From Novosphingobium sp. PP1Y (lineage in GTDB: Bacteria > Pseudomonadota > Alphaproteobacteria > Sphingomonadales > Sphingomonadaceae): a DNA stretch of 64,000 nucleotides. This document shows, piece by piece, positions 17,412-26,819 of this stretch. Location of the stretch: assembly GCF_000253255.1 (NCBI RefSeq), contig NC_015580.1, positions 1,147,001-1,211,000 of the forward strand. The letters are read 5' to 3'. The translations under genes and the position numbers were made by a program. Positions within the stretch are counted from its first letter, which is position 1; the number at the start of each line of letters is the position of its first letter. The notes under the pieces are model-generated. The model saw only the letters and a program-made list of their open reading frames with translations, ran no database searches and was not told where the DNA came from.

Positions 17412-18506
17412 TCATTCGGGATCGATCACGGTGCCCTTCTCGGGGAAGATGCGCCGTTCGATGCGGCAGTGGATGCCCTGGGTGCCATCGACCACTTGGG
17501 TCACGCCGAAGTCTGCCGCGACGCTCATCAGCGAATAGCCGTCATGGCGCGAGAGGCCCTGATGCTCGGTGAGCAGGTGGAGCATATCCAGCGACGCGCC
17601 CTTCATGGCCTGGTCGAGATCCTCGCCGAAGCCGTGGACGATCCAGCAGTCCGGCGTCTCGAGCAGGGGCGAGGGGAACGAGAAGTCCTTGCGCAGGATG
17701 ATCTGGAACAGGACGTCGAGCGATGCTTCGATGGCAGTGCCGCTTATCTCGCCGTCGCCCTGGCTGACGTGGGGATCGCCGATCGAGAACAGGCCGCCCT
17801 TGACCTGCACCGGGTAGTACATCGTCGAACCCGCGCCGATGCGCCAGTTGTCGATGTTTCCGCCGTGCAGGCCGGGCGGGATCGTGCTGACCGGATCGTT
17901 GACGGCGGGCGCGACGCCGGCAGTGCCAAGGTGCGGACGGGCAGGGAGGGTGATGCCGGGCAGGGCGGGCGAGCGGTCGCATTCCGGGCAATGGGTAATG
18001 CGACCGGGTTCGACGTACTTTTCCGCCACGTCATAGGCATAGAGAGCGCTGGCGGTATTGGCGTTGGGATCGATCTTGTAGATCGTCACGCGCTCGGTCT
18101 CGCCGAATTCCTCGTAGAGGTGGCCCCAGTTCGCCTGCAGGTTCGAGCCGTAGTTCATGCGCGGTTTCATCTGGAAATAGCGCACTTCCAGCATGTCGCC
18201 CGGCTCCGCGCCTTCGACGTAGATCGGGCCGGTCATGATGTGGCAGCCCGGTGCGCGGGTGCTGGGATCGATCTCGGTAAAGATCCGGCGGATATCGTCG
18301 TCGAACATCAGCTCGGGATCGTCGCCGGCATGGTGGGTGACGGCCTGCGCGGAGATCAGGTCGCCGCTCCTGACGGTCAGGGCGGGCTTGATTTCGGGAG
18401 AGAAGTAACCCCAGTGCACCGTCTCCGGCGTGGCCTTGAGATGGTGCAGGGCGCTGGGCGCGGCGGTCTGCTTGGCGAACTCGGGCTTCAGGTCGATCAG
18501 TGCCAT
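17412..18506 (-). CDS. Acetamidase/formamidase family protein
   Basis: This 364-residue protein is a stand-alone FmdA/AmdA-type amidase. It shares TPETVHWGYFS, LTVRSGDLI, THHAGDDPELM, GNIDNWRIGAG and IGDPHVSQGDGE with the C-terminal half of the fusion protein encoded 1 kb away. Family enzymes hydrolyse short amides such as formamide to ammonia and the acid. It is one of several C-N hydrolases in this region and would be a late, nitrogen-releasing step. It lies between the extradiol-type dioxygenase and TauD genes on the minus strand. Confidence 0.9.
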   Translation of the reverse strand: MALIDLKPEFAKQTAAPSALHHLKATPETVHWGYFSPEIKPALTVRSGDLISAQAVTHHAGDDPELMFDDDIRRIFTEIDPSTRAPGCHIMTGPIYVEGAEPGDMLEVRYFQMKPRMNYGSNLQANWGHLYEEFGETERVTIYKIDPNANTASALYAYDVAEKYVEPGRITHCPECDRSPALPGITLPARPHLGTAGVAPAVNDPVSTIPPGLHGGNIDNWRIGAGSTMYYPVQVKGGLFSIGDPHVSQGDGEISGTAIEASLDVLFQIILRKDFSFPSPLLETPDCWIVHGFGEDLDQAMKGASLDMLHLLTEHQGLSRHDGYSLMSVAADFGVTQVVDGTQGIHCRIERRIFPEKGTVIDPE

Positions 18507-18547
18507 CTAAACTCCTGTGACACAGGTGGAAACGGGAAAGGGGCGGC

Positions 18548-19330
18548 TCAGGCCTCGTCGATCAGGACGCTCGTCATGCTGAGCGACTTGTGCTGGATGA
18601 AATGCGGGTCGAACCGGGCGTTTTCGCCCTCGTGCCTGGCGCCCAGGACATAGAGCAGCGGCAGGAAGTGGTCCGAACTGGGCACCGACAGGCGCGCGGC
18701 CTCGCCAAGCGCCTCGTAATCGATGACGGTCCTGGGATCGTCGCCGGCAATGGCTTGGCACATCGCGGTGTTGAACTGCTCGGCCCAAGGGTATGGCGCG
18801 GCGGCGGGATTGGCCCAGTCCATCGCGGGCAGGTTGTGGACGATGTTGCCGGTGCCCATGATCAGCACGCCTTCATCGCGCAGGGGGCGCAGCATACGCC
18901 CCACCAGCCAGTGCTCCGCCGGGGTCTTGGCAATGTCCATGCCGAGTTGGATCACCGGCACATCGGCTTCGGGATAGGCGTGGACGAGGACCGACCAGGT
19001 GCCATGGTCGAGGCCCCAGTTGGCATCGAGGCCGACCGGCATGGGCGCCAGCAGTTCCTTGACGCGGGCGGCCAGCTCGGGATCGCCGGGGGCGGGGTAC
19101 TGGACATCGAAAAGCGCCTGCGGGAAGGCTCCGAAGTCATGGATCGTGCGCGGCTGGGCCATTGCTGTCACGGCCGTGCCGCGGGTCTGCCAGTGCGCGG
19201 AAATGCACAGGATCGCCCTGGGCTTGCCGATCCGCGTGGCCATCTCGTTCCAGGTCTTCGTCACGTCGCTCTTTTCCAGGGCGATCATGGGGCTGCCATG
19301 TCCGAAGAAGACGATGGGGAGGCGGCTCAT
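18548..19330 (-). CDS. DODA-type (class III extradiol) ring-cleavage dioxygenase
   Basis: This 260-residue protein is a LigB-like enzyme close to the YgiD/4,5-DOPA dioxygenase group. Likely metal and catalytic histidines are H11 in FGHGSP, H46 in ISAHWQTRG, H109 in GLDHGTWSVL and H221 in SSDHFLPLLYVLG. It would open a catechol-type ring between adjacent carbons. It sits with a Rieske oxygenase and VOC protein on the same strand. The start at 19330 is the first ATG before the conserved LPIVFFGHGSP. Confidence 0.87.
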   Translation of the reverse strand: MSRLPIVFFGHGSPMIALEKSDVTKTWNEMATRIGKPRAILCISAHWQTRGTAVTAMAQPRTIHDFGAFPQALFDVQYPAPGDPELAARVKELLAPMPVGLDANWGLDHGTWSVLVHAYPEADVPVIQLGMDIAKTPAEHWLVGRMLRPLRDEGVLIMGTGNIVHNLPAMDWANPAAAPYPWAEQFNTAMCQAIAGDDPRTVIDYEALGEAARLSVPSSDHFLPLLYVLGARHEGENARFDPHFIQHKSLSMTSVLIDEA

Positions 19331-19487
19331 TGTCGTGTGCTCCGTTGAGTTCCCGCGGCGACCGACCCGATGGGCGCCGTAGATCTTTTGCTGTTGGGGG
19401 AAGGCTAGGCCGGGGCCGTGTTCCCGGTCTTGCGGCGCGGCGCACAAGAACTTGTCGCGCTGCCGCAGGACCGGGAAGGGGAGGGCC

Positions 19488-19973
19488 TTATTCGCAGGTA
19501 TAGCCCTCCGGGATCTGCGGGTTTTCGCCGGCCTTCACCCAGAGCAGGATCTCGTTGCCCCAGGGGTCGGCGAAGCAGTGGTTGAACCCGTTGAATTCCT
19601 TCCAGTAGTGGTTGCGCCACAGGATCTTGGCGCCGAGCTTTTCCGCGGTGTCGAGGATGCGCTCCGGGGTGTCGTCATCGCTCACCAGTACCCAGATCCG
19701 CGCCTTGCGCCCTTCAGTCGAAAGCGTGCGCGGCTCCGCGCCGTCGGGATTGGGATTGGGGCGAGCGTTCCTGGCGTCGAATACGCCGAAGTGGAGATTG
19801 CCGATCTGGCTGTCCGACCCGTCCTTGTTCTTGAAGAAGCCGCCCGGGACCATGCGGTGATAGAGCCCGCCCATGCGCGCATCGTCTTCCCAACCGAAGA
19901 CTTCGGCGTAGAATTTTCCGGCCTTGTCCGGATTGTCAGTGGCAAAGTCGAAGAAAATCAGGCTGTTGGTCAT
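19488..19973 (-). CDS. VOC-family protein
   Basis: This 161-residue protein has a VOC-type fold (SLIFFDFATDNPDKAGKFYA at the N terminus and CFADPWGNEILLW near the C terminus, with the usual metal-ligand Glu). Its activity cannot be told from sequence. The ATG at 19973 follows a GGGAGC ribosome site. It lies between the Rieske oxygenase and the extradiol dioxygenase genes, in line with a role on an aromatic intermediate. Confidence 0.82.
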   Translation of the reverse strand: MTNSLIFFDFATDNPDKAGKFYAEVFGWEDDARMGGLYHRMVPGGFFKNKDGSDSQIGNLHFGVFDARNARPNPNPDGAEPRTLSTEGRKARIWVLVSDDDTPERILDTAEKLGAKILWRNHYWKEFNGFNHCFADPWGNEILLWVKAGENPQIPEGYTCE

Positions 19974-20089
19974 CGATAGCTCCCTTGTGCTGGGAACAAG
20001 GCCTAGTGTGGCGCGGGAACTTTGCTCGGCGCCACGCGCACAATTCCTTGATCTCGCGCGACGATTTTCGGCGCGGCGACGGCCCATGC

Positions 20090-20123
20090 AAAAAGGCGGC
20101 GCCCGACCGGAGTCGGACGCCGC
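20090..20123 (-). terminator. Intrinsic terminator after the Rieske oxygenase gene
   Basis: On the minus strand GCGGCGTCCGAC (20123-20112) pairs with GTCGGGCGCCGC (20107-20096) across a 4-base loop, with one mismatch, and a run of five T follows at 20094-20090. It starts about 35 bases after the stop of the Rieske gene. Confidence 0.8.
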
Positions 20124-20156
20124 AGCCGTCGGGAATGGACAGTGCAATAAGTGAGA

Positions 20157-21371
20157 TCAGGCAGCGCCGGAGCGCTTGATCTCGGTAACCGGAGCCGAGG
20201 GGCCGCGACGGCGGTCCCACTCAGCCCAGTAGCGTTCGACGAGCCAGACGTTGAGAAGGCGTTGGGCCCCTTCCTGCCAGGAATAGCGGCCGCGCGGGGC
20301 GTGCTTGGATCGCAGCCCTTGCTGGACGAGTTCGTCGACGTGGAAGTCCTGCGCCACGATTTCCTCGACCGCCTGGTCGTTCATCTTCATTTTCAGGTCG
20401 AATAGCGGATCGTCCATTGCCTCGGGAACCATGAGCGTGCCGATCGTCAGCGCGTGCGATCCGGCCGAGCGCGGGTCCATGATGAGATAGAGGACAGTAT
20501 CGTTGAGCACGACGAGCGAGAGGCTCGGCGGCAAGTTCACGAAAAGCAGCCGGTTCTGCTCTTCTTCGGTCAGCTTCGGGAAGACCGGGAAGACCGAGCG
20601 CTGGGTGGCGTTGAATGCGGCGTTCCTGTGAAGCGTTCCGTTGAGCCGGTAGTAGCCCGCCGAGTTCTCGGGAACTTCCGGAAAGCTGGCGAGGCCGCTG
20701 GGAATGAAGTCGTGCAGCGGGCCGGCATGCAGACGGCTGGCGTGATAGCCGTCGTTGTTGTTCTCCAGCATGACCTTCCAGTTCCACGGGAACACGGTCG
20801 GCTCCTCAGGGCGCGGGCCGCGCAGCGAGGCGAAGTCGTAATTGGCGACGACTGGCTCCAACGCGGCAAGGCGAGGGGTCAGCGGTTCTGCCTCGGGATC
20901 GAGGTTGATGAAGATGAAGCCGTGCCAGGTCTCGTGACGGATCTCGGGCAGGGCCGCGGCCTTCTTGTCGAAGTTGCAGGTCCTGCTCATGGCCGGCGCG
21001 CCGACGAGGGTGCCGTCGAGATCGTATGTCCAGTGATGGTAGGGGCAGACGAAGGCACGTGCGTTGCCTTGCCCTTCGGCAACCAGCATCGCGCGGTGCT
21101 GGCACACGGCCGACAGGGCCTTGATCGATCCGTCGCGGGTCTTCGATACGATGATCGGCTCGTCGGCGCGGGTCACCGTGAAGAAGTCGCCCGGCTCGCC
21201 GAGCCATTCCTCGCGGCCGACGCACAGCCATTCATGCTGGAAGATGGCGTCCATCTCGAAGTGGAAGAATTCCTCGCTCGTATAGCAGGCCGGCGGCAGG
21301 GTGTCGGCCTCGAGCGTGTCGAGCTTGGAACTCGCGAGACTGTCGAAAAACTGGTCGTTGAGGAGAGTCAT
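20157..21371 (-). CDS. Rieske non-heme iron oxygenase, alpha subunit
   Basis: This 404-residue protein has the Rieske [2Fe-2S] ligands C90-x-H92 (VCQHR) and C109-x2-H112 (CPYHH). The mononuclear iron site is in ENNNDGYHASRLH (H210 and H215). It resembles aromatic-ring hydroxylating dioxygenase large subunits and phenylpropionate/carnitine-type monooxygenases. It would hydroxylate or demethylate the cluster's substrate with electrons from a ferredoxin/reductase that is not encoded nearby. The terminator downstream ends this minus-strand transcript. Confidence 0.9.
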   Translation of the reverse strand: MTLLNDQFFDSLASSKLDTLEADTLPPACYTSEEFFHFEMDAIFQHEWLCVGREEWLGEPGDFFTVTRADEPIIVSKTRDGSIKALSAVCQHRAMLVAEGQGNARAFVCPYHHWTYDLDGTLVGAPAMSRTCNFDKKAAALPEIRHETWHGFIFINLDPEAEPLTPRLAALEPVVANYDFASLRGPRPEEPTVFPWNWKVMLENNNDGYHASRLHAGPLHDFIPSGLASFPEVPENSAGYYRLNGTLHRNAAFNATQRSVFPVFPKLTEEEQNRLLFVNLPPSLSLVVLNDTVLYLIMDPRSAGSHALTIGTLMVPEAMDDPLFDLKMKMNDQAVEEIVAQDFHVDELVQQGLRSKHAPRGRYSWQEGAQRLLNVWLVERYWAEWDRRRGPSAPVTEIKRSGAA

Positions 21372-21514
21372 TCTGGCCTGTTTCCGTTTTGGGCGAACCG
21401 GTGGAATGCGCCTCGTGCGCTTTCCGACGATATTGGGAGGTTAGCCGCTTCGCAGGGGGGCGGCTTTGCGCTGGGCGTAGTGATTTTTGGCATTGGGCCC
21501 CGCCACGCTCGGGC

Positions 21515-22783
21515 TCATTCGGCCGGAACGAGTTCTCCGACGCCGTCCGTCCCGCCTTGTGCCTCGTCGCCTTGCGGGCGCTGCTGCGGCGCACGCAGGA
21601 ACAGCACGGCGACGGCGGTCGCGCCGACTAGAAGGATCGAGAAGACCAGCATGGCCGGGGCGTAGCTGCCGGTCAGGTCGGCGATGGTCCCTGCGCCGAC
21701 CGGGCCCAGTACCGCGAGCGTGGTCGCCGTGGTTGCCATCGCGGTCATGTCGCCGGCGATGGCCGCACCGAAGTAGCGCAGGATCAGCACATGGGCGGAG
21801 AGCCAGGTCATGCCCCAGCCGGTGCCGAACAGCGCGGCGGCTCCACAAGCAACGAGGACATGGGGCGAGGACCACAGTACCGCCATGGCCGCGGCCTGGA
21901 GGATGAGCCCGGCGATCAGGATGCGGCGCGGGTCATAACGTTCGCACACGGCGCCTGTCACGCCCTTGGCCCCGGTTCCGGCAAAGGCCAGCAGGCTCAT
22001 GGCGATTGCGCCGGGTGCGGCGCCGTCGCCGAGGGTGGCGATGTGGGCGACAAGGATCGAATGGGTCGAAGTAACGACCAGTTGCACGACCGTCATGATC
22101 ACCGCAAGGGTCACGAAGGTCGGGTTGAACAGGGCCTCGCGTACAGTCCAGTTCCGGGGTTGGGCGGCGGCGCCATCGCGCTTGTCGCCCGGGCCTTTGA
22201 CCTGTTCGACGCTTTCGACCTTCACCGCGTCGCGCACGCATATCAGGCAGACGAGGCCGACCAGTGCCGCGCAGATGGCCATGACCATCCAGTGCAGGCG
22301 CCAGTCGCCGGTCAGGCCGACGATGGTGCCGACGATCAGCGGACCGGCGATGCCACCCGACGATCCGATCATGAAGTAGAAGCCGATCATCCGCGCCGAG
22401 GTGCGCGGGAACCACGTCGCCAGCAGGTACACCGCGGGCGAAGGCGCGGCGAGGGTGAAGCCGATGCCCATGAGCGAGGTGGCGATGAAGAAGTAGGTCA
22501 GGTCGCTGATCATCGAGGCGATCAGGAAACCGGCGGCAAGCACCAGGCAGCCCAGGAACATGGTCATGCGCGTGCCGACCGTCTTCATCATCACTGGCGG
22601 CAGGGGACTGGCGATCCCGCAGGCCAGGCCCAGCAGAGAGAAGCTGAGGCCTGCCGCGGCCTTGGACCAGCCCAGTTCTGCAACCATGGTGTAAAGGACG
22701 TATCCCAGCGACGTGAAGGTCGTTGCCGTGACGAAGAAGAAGGCAAGCGAAGCGGCAAACATGACCTGTACGTTACGCGGCAT
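21515..22783 (-). CDS. MFS transporter
   Basis: This 422-residue protein has about 12 membrane segments and resembles the monocarboxylate/oxalate-formate carrier type, with a charged central loop (residues about 190-215). It is distinct from the MFS protein at 11256-12512. The ATG at 22783 was chosen because GGAG lies just upstream; ATG 22801 has no ribosome site. The gene lies between the TonB-dependent receptor and the Rieske oxygenase, so it probably moves the same solute across the inner membrane. Confidence 0.85.
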   Translation of the reverse strand: MPRNVQVMFAASLAFFFVTATTFTSLGYVLYTMVAELGWSKAAAGLSFSLLGLACGIASPLPPVMMKTVGTRMTMFLGCLVLAAGFLIASMISDLTYFFIATSLMGIGFTLAAPSPAVYLLATWFPRTSARMIGFYFMIGSSGGIAGPLIVGTIVGLTGDWRLHWMVMAICAALVGLVCLICVRDAVKVESVEQVKGPGDKRDGAAAQPRNWTVREALFNPTFVTLAVIMTVVQLVVTSTHSILVAHIATLGDGAAPGAIAMSLLAFAGTGAKGVTGAVCERYDPRRILIAGLILQAAAMAVLWSSPHVLVACGAAALFGTGWGMTWLSAHVLILRYFGAAIAGDMTAMATTATTLAVLGPVGAGTIADLTGSYAPAMLVFSILLVGATAVAVLFLRAPQQRPQGDEAQGGTDGVGELVPAE

Positions 22784-22922
22784 GGGGGCTCCTGCAGGCA
22801 TTGCGATCCGGAAACCTTTTCCGGGATTCGACAGGCTCGAAGCTCTCACGGTGCCGCCGTACACTCTTGATGGTGCGCGCCTGAAGACTTGATCGTCCGG
22901 TGAAGAGGTGCCGAGACGAAGC

Positions 22923-22954
22923 GGGGCGCGCCGGCCTTTCGGTCGACGCGCCCC
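22923..22954 (-). terminator. GC-rich hairpin after the TonB-dependent receptor gene
   Basis: GGGGCGCG (22923-22930) pairs with CGCGCCCC (22947-22954). It begins about 30 bases after the stop of the minus-strand receptor gene. There is no T-run. Confidence 0.5.
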
Positions 22955-22983
22955 GGCGCTGGAGGTGAGGGCTTCCAGTCAGA

Positions 22984-25356
22984 TCAGAAGCGATACCCGA
23001 ATGAGAGGATCACCTGCCGTGGCGGGATGTAGGTGTCGAACACCTGCGCGCTGCCATAGGGATCGGAGAAGCGCGAGTTCACGCCGTCCTCGTCGAACAG
23101 GTTGATCACGCGCAGGGTGATGTCGGTGTTGGTCCCCTCCGGCTCGTACTTCGCCATCAGGTTGACCTGCGTGTAGGACGGGGTGAGGTCGACGGCGCCG
23201 TCGTTGAACAGGCGGTACTGGTACTTGCCGCGATAGATCAACTGCGCGCGGGTGGTGAGTTCTCCGGGGCCGACCTCAGCATTGTAGGTTGCGGCAATGG
23301 TGCCCTGCCAGCGCGGCAGTTTGGGAATGCGGTTGCCCTTGATGTCGGCGCGCGCGGCATCGCGGGCAAGGACCGCGTTGTAGAAGTTGGTCCAGAACAG
23401 GTAGTCAGGATAGCCCGCCGCGTTCTGCGCATCGGTCGCCGCGGTGGGATCGAGCGCTGCGTAGTGCGAGGTGAACTTGCCCTCCAGCCAGGACAGCGAA
23501 GCGTCGAAGCGCAGACCGTCGGTCGGCACGTAGGTGCTTTCCAGTTCCAGGCCATAGACCCGCGCCTTGGGCGCATTGCTGATGCCCTCGCCGTAGAGGA
23601 TCGGATCTTCCTCGAGGAACTGCATGTTCTTGTACTGGTAGAGGAAGGCTGAAGCGTTGATCTGCAGCGTGTCGTCCATGAAGCGGTTCTTGGTGCCGGC
23701 CTCGAAGGAGTCCACGGTCTCCTGCTTGTAGGTCGGCAGGACCGAGAAGCTGCCGCCCGAAGCCGAAGCCGAGTTGATGCCCCCCGGCTTGAAGCCGCGG
23801 GTCCAGCTTGCATAAACCATGTTTTCCGGGGTGATCTGGTAATCCAGCGCAACCTTGCCGGTCCAGGCATCGGCCTTGCGGCTGCCAGTGGATGCCGGCT
23901 GCATGTAGGCGCCTGAAGTCTGGTTGGACGTCCCGCCCGACAGGCTGTCATAGGCTCCCGAGGCCTTGTCGTGGTTGTAGCGCACGCCTGCCGTGAGCTT
24001 GAGCTGGCTCGTCACTTCGTAGGTGCCCTGCGCGAAGAAGGCATAAAGCTCGCGCTTGATCGACGATAGCTCGGCGTATGTGAGATTGCCGACCAGTGGA
24101 TCGTCGAAGGCTGTATCGACCGGCAGCGCGGGCTGCAGGAAGTTGTCGTCGTAGCTGCGGTACTCGTTGATGTACTGGCTGTTCTTCGAGTGCAGGTAGA
24201 CGCCGCCCAGGACCCAATTGAACGGACCGTTGCCGTTCGAGGTCATGTTGATTTCCTGGCTCCAGCTCTCGGTATCGGAAGCCCAGAGAGGAACGTGGTC
24301 GTAGCTGACGCCGGTGAAGCTGATCGGATTGTAGGTGTTGGCAAAAAAGAGCTCGGTATCGAGCCCGTCGGCATCCCATGCCTGCTCGGAATGCAGCTTC
24401 TGGTAGCCGGTGATCGACTTGATCGTGGCGAAGGGGGTCTCCCACTTGATCACGCCGGTATAAAGCTCGGTCTTCACCTCCGACCTGCCGGGATAGTCCT
24501 GCGTCAGGACGCGCGGATCGGTATCGGGATCGAGGATGTTCTTCTGTGCCGGGCCGTTGGTCTTGCTGTCGTACTGCACCGTGTTCAGCGTGATCGAGAA
24601 GTTCGGCGCGGGCGACCACTTGGCGCCGATGCGCCAGCCGGTCTCGTCCTGATCGTCGAGGTCGTACTTGTCGACGCCGGGGACCTTGGTCGCATAGGCG
24701 TAGCCGTCGTGCTTGGTGTACTGGATCGCGCCGCGGATCGCGAGCGTGTCGCTCAGCGGTACGTTGAGCGCGCCGGAGCCTTCCATGTACTTGTAGTTGC
24801 CGATCCCGGCGCTGACGTTGCCGGACAGCGCATCGGTGCTCGGTTCGATCGAGACGACGTTGATCGTGCCGCCGGTCGAACCCTGGCCGAACAGGGTCCC
24901 CTGCGGGCCGCGCAGGACTTCGACCTGGGCAACGTCGATGAAGGCTGCGCTCGCGGCGATCGAGTTGAAAATGTAGACCCCGTCGATGTGGTAGGAGACG
25001 CCCGGCTGCGTGTTGGTGTTCTCCGGCGTTTCGGATCCGATGCCGCGGATGGTGATGATCCGTTCGCCGCCACCGCTGCGCGCAACCACGAGACCGGGCA
25101 CCGACCCGTTGAGGCCGGTGATGTCGGTGATGTTTGCCGCCTTGAGCGTTTCGGAAGTGACAGCGCTGACCGAGAGCGGGGCCTCCTGAAGGCTCACCTC
25201 GCGGCGCTCGGCCGTGACGACGATGTCGGTGATGCCGGTTTCCCCCGGCGTCGGTGCCTGGGCTTCGGCCTCGGCGGCATGGGCACTATTCGATGCGAAT
25301 GCGAGCATGGATACGCTGCAGGCCAGGGCATAGGCGATGTGAGATTTGGTGTTCAT
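22984..25356 (-). CDS. TonB-dependent outer-membrane receptor
   Basis: This 790-residue protein has a signal peptide (residues 1-28, ending AHA), a TonB-box-like segment TDIVVTAERR near 43-52, a plug domain with VEVLRGPQGTLFGQGSTGGTINV, and a C-terminal beta-barrel ending in Phe (SFGYRF). It lacks an extra N-terminal signalling domain. In sphingomonads such receptors take up many organic compounds besides siderophores. Next to MFS and Rieske genes, a role in importing the catabolic substrate is likely. GGGGAGC supports the ATG at 25356. Confidence 0.92.
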   Translation of the reverse strand: MNTKSHIAYALACSVSMLAFASNSAHAAEAEAQAPTPGETGITDIVVTAERREVSLQEAPLSVSAVTSETLKAANITDITGLNGSVPGLVVARSGGGERIITIRGIGSETPENTNTQPGVSYHIDGVYIFNSIAASAAFIDVAQVEVLRGPQGTLFGQGSTGGTINVVSIEPSTDALSGNVSAGIGNYKYMEGSGALNVPLSDTLAIRGAIQYTKHDGYAYATKVPGVDKYDLDDQDETGWRIGAKWSPAPNFSITLNTVQYDSKTNGPAQKNILDPDTDPRVLTQDYPGRSEVKTELYTGVIKWETPFATIKSITGYQKLHSEQAWDADGLDTELFFANTYNPISFTGVSYDHVPLWASDTESWSQEINMTSNGNGPFNWVLGGVYLHSKNSQYINEYRSYDDNFLQPALPVDTAFDDPLVGNLTYAELSSIKRELYAFFAQGTYEVTSQLKLTAGVRYNHDKASGAYDSLSGGTSNQTSGAYMQPASTGSRKADAWTGKVALDYQITPENMVYASWTRGFKPGGINSASASGGSFSVLPTYKQETVDSFEAGTKNRFMDDTLQINASAFLYQYKNMQFLEEDPILYGEGISNAPKARVYGLELESTYVPTDGLRFDASLSWLEGKFTSHYAALDPTAATDAQNAAGYPDYLFWTNFYNAVLARDAARADIKGNRIPKLPRWQGTIAATYNAEVGPGELTTRAQLIYRGKYQYRLFNDGAVDLTPSYTQVNLMAKYEPEGTNTDITLRVINLFDEDGVNSRFSDPYGSAQVFDTYIPPRQVILSFGYRF

Positions 25357-25708
25357 GAAAGCTCCCCGAAACATGACGACAGAACCCATTCCCGGTCTGC
25401 GGCTCGTCATTGTCTGGGTCGGCCGCTTGTCCTGAAATCTGGCGGTTCGGCGGCAACGGGTCTTGTGCACTTGCGAATAAGTACTTGACTGGAGCCCCCC
25501 CGGAGCCATGCGGCAAGAGGGGGAATATCCCTTTATTTCAGGTCGCGAACGAGGCTCTGGTACAGGGTCGGCGACCGGTTGCACCGCGCAAGAAGTGCGC
25601 GGATGGCGTCTCAGGTCAAAGCGCGGGCGTACCCAGCATCAAGACCGCACGGCCCGCGTCTGCCAAAGGCCAATGCATGTGAATGGATGGACATGCCCGG
25701 GAGGCCAC
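25357..25708. other. Divergent intergenic region, 352 bases
   Basis: This stretch separates the TonB-dependent receptor (minus) from the aldo/keto reductase (plus) and must hold both promoters. An 8-base palindrome AAGTACTT lies at 25479-25486, within a segment where ACTTG occurs twice. I see no convincing coding sequence or structured RNA. Confidence 0.4.
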
Positions 25709-26731
25709 ATGACTGCGACCGCTTCGCCTACAACACTACGCAAGGCCACGCTGGGCCGCACGGGAATGGAGATCAGTCGCGTCGGCTTCGGGGCCTGGGC
25801 CATCGGCGGTCCGGACTGGGCAGTCGGATGGGGGGCGCAGGACGATGCGGATTCGGTGCGGGCGATCCGTCATGCGGCCGAGCGCGGGGTAAACTGGATC
25901 GATACTGCGGCGATATACGGTCTCGGTCATTCCGAGGAAGTGGTCGCTCGCGCGCTTGCCGAAATCCCGCAGGCCGAGCGGCCTTATGTCTTCACCAAGT
26001 GCGGGCAGGTCTGGGATCCGGCGGACCGCAAGAGCAAGCTGCGCGTCGGTCGCAAGGATTCCATCCGCCGTGAATGCGAGGATTCGCTGCGCCGACTTCG
26101 GGTCGATGTCATCGACCTGTTGCAGATGCACTGGCCCGCGGAAGACGGCAGCGAGCTGGATGAATACTGGCAGGCTTTGCTGGACCTGAAAGCCGAGGGC
26201 AAGGTGCGGGCCGTCGGCCTTTCGAACCATGATGCCGTCCAACTCGAGCAAGCCGAAGCGCTTGGCCATGTCGACACCCTCCAGCCGCCGCTGTCGGCGA
26301 TCAAGCGCGGTGCGCTGGCGCGGGAACTGCCATGGTGCCTGGCCCGCGATACCGGGGTGATCGTTTATAGTCCGATGCAGTCGGGGCTTCTTTCCGGCGG
26401 CTTTTCTGCCGAGCGGGTGGCCGGACTGCCCTCGGACGACTGGCGTTCGAGCCACCCGGACTTCACAGGCGATGCCCTGGCGCGCAATCTTGCCGTGGCC
26501 GAGGCGATGAAGCCGGTGGCCGAGCGCCACGGAGTTTCGCAGGCGGCAGTCGCGGTGGCCTGGGCGCTGGCAATGCCGGGCGTGACCGGGGCCATAGTCG
26601 GCGCGCGCAGTCCGGCGCAGGTCGATGGCTGGGTCGCAGCTGCCGGGCTCGAACTCGACGCGACGGATCTGGGGCAGATCGCGCAGGCCATCCGCAGCGC
26701 CGGAGCGGGCGAGGGACCGGTATTCGGTTGA
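25709..26731 (+). CDS. Aldo/keto reductase
   Basis: This 340-residue protein is a TIM-barrel NADPH-dependent reductase with the catalytic tetrad Asp (NWIDTAAIYG), Tyr in the same segment, Lys (YVFTKCGQV) and His (LLQMHWP). The C-terminal segment GAIVGARSPAQ binds the cofactor. It resembles the YajO/Tas-like subgroup acting on aldehydes and ketones. GGGAGG precedes the ATG at 25709, and the longer upstream frame has no conserved sequence. It may reduce an aldehyde from the neighbouring pathway, or be unrelated. Confidence 0.88.
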   Translation: MTATASPTTLRKATLGRTGMEISRVGFGAWAIGGPDWAVGWGAQDDADSVRAIRHAAERGVNWIDTAAIYGLGHSEEVVARALAEIPQAERPYVFTKCGQVWDPADRKSKLRVGRKDSIRRECEDSLRRLRVDVIDLLQMHWPAEDGSELDEYWQALLDLKAEGKVRAVGLSNHDAVQLEQAEALGHVDTLQPPLSAIKRGALARELPWCLARDTGVIVYSPMQSGLLSGGFSAERVAGLPSDDWRSSHPDFTGDALARNLAVAEAMKPVAERHGVSQAAVAVAWALAMPGVTGAIVGARSPAQVDGWVAAAGLELDATDLGQIAQAIRSAGAGEGPVFG

Positions 26732-26819
26732 GTGCGGCCGGTGGAGACAGTTTCAAGCAAAAGTAGCGTCGCCTGGCTCGGTTTCCCGTGCTAGGCGGCC
26801 GCGCCGGACAGGATACCCG

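Noticed and set aside
25479..25486. AAGTACTT palindrome as an operator
   Set aside because: Eight bases is too short to assign to any regulator, and no second copy was seen at related promoters.
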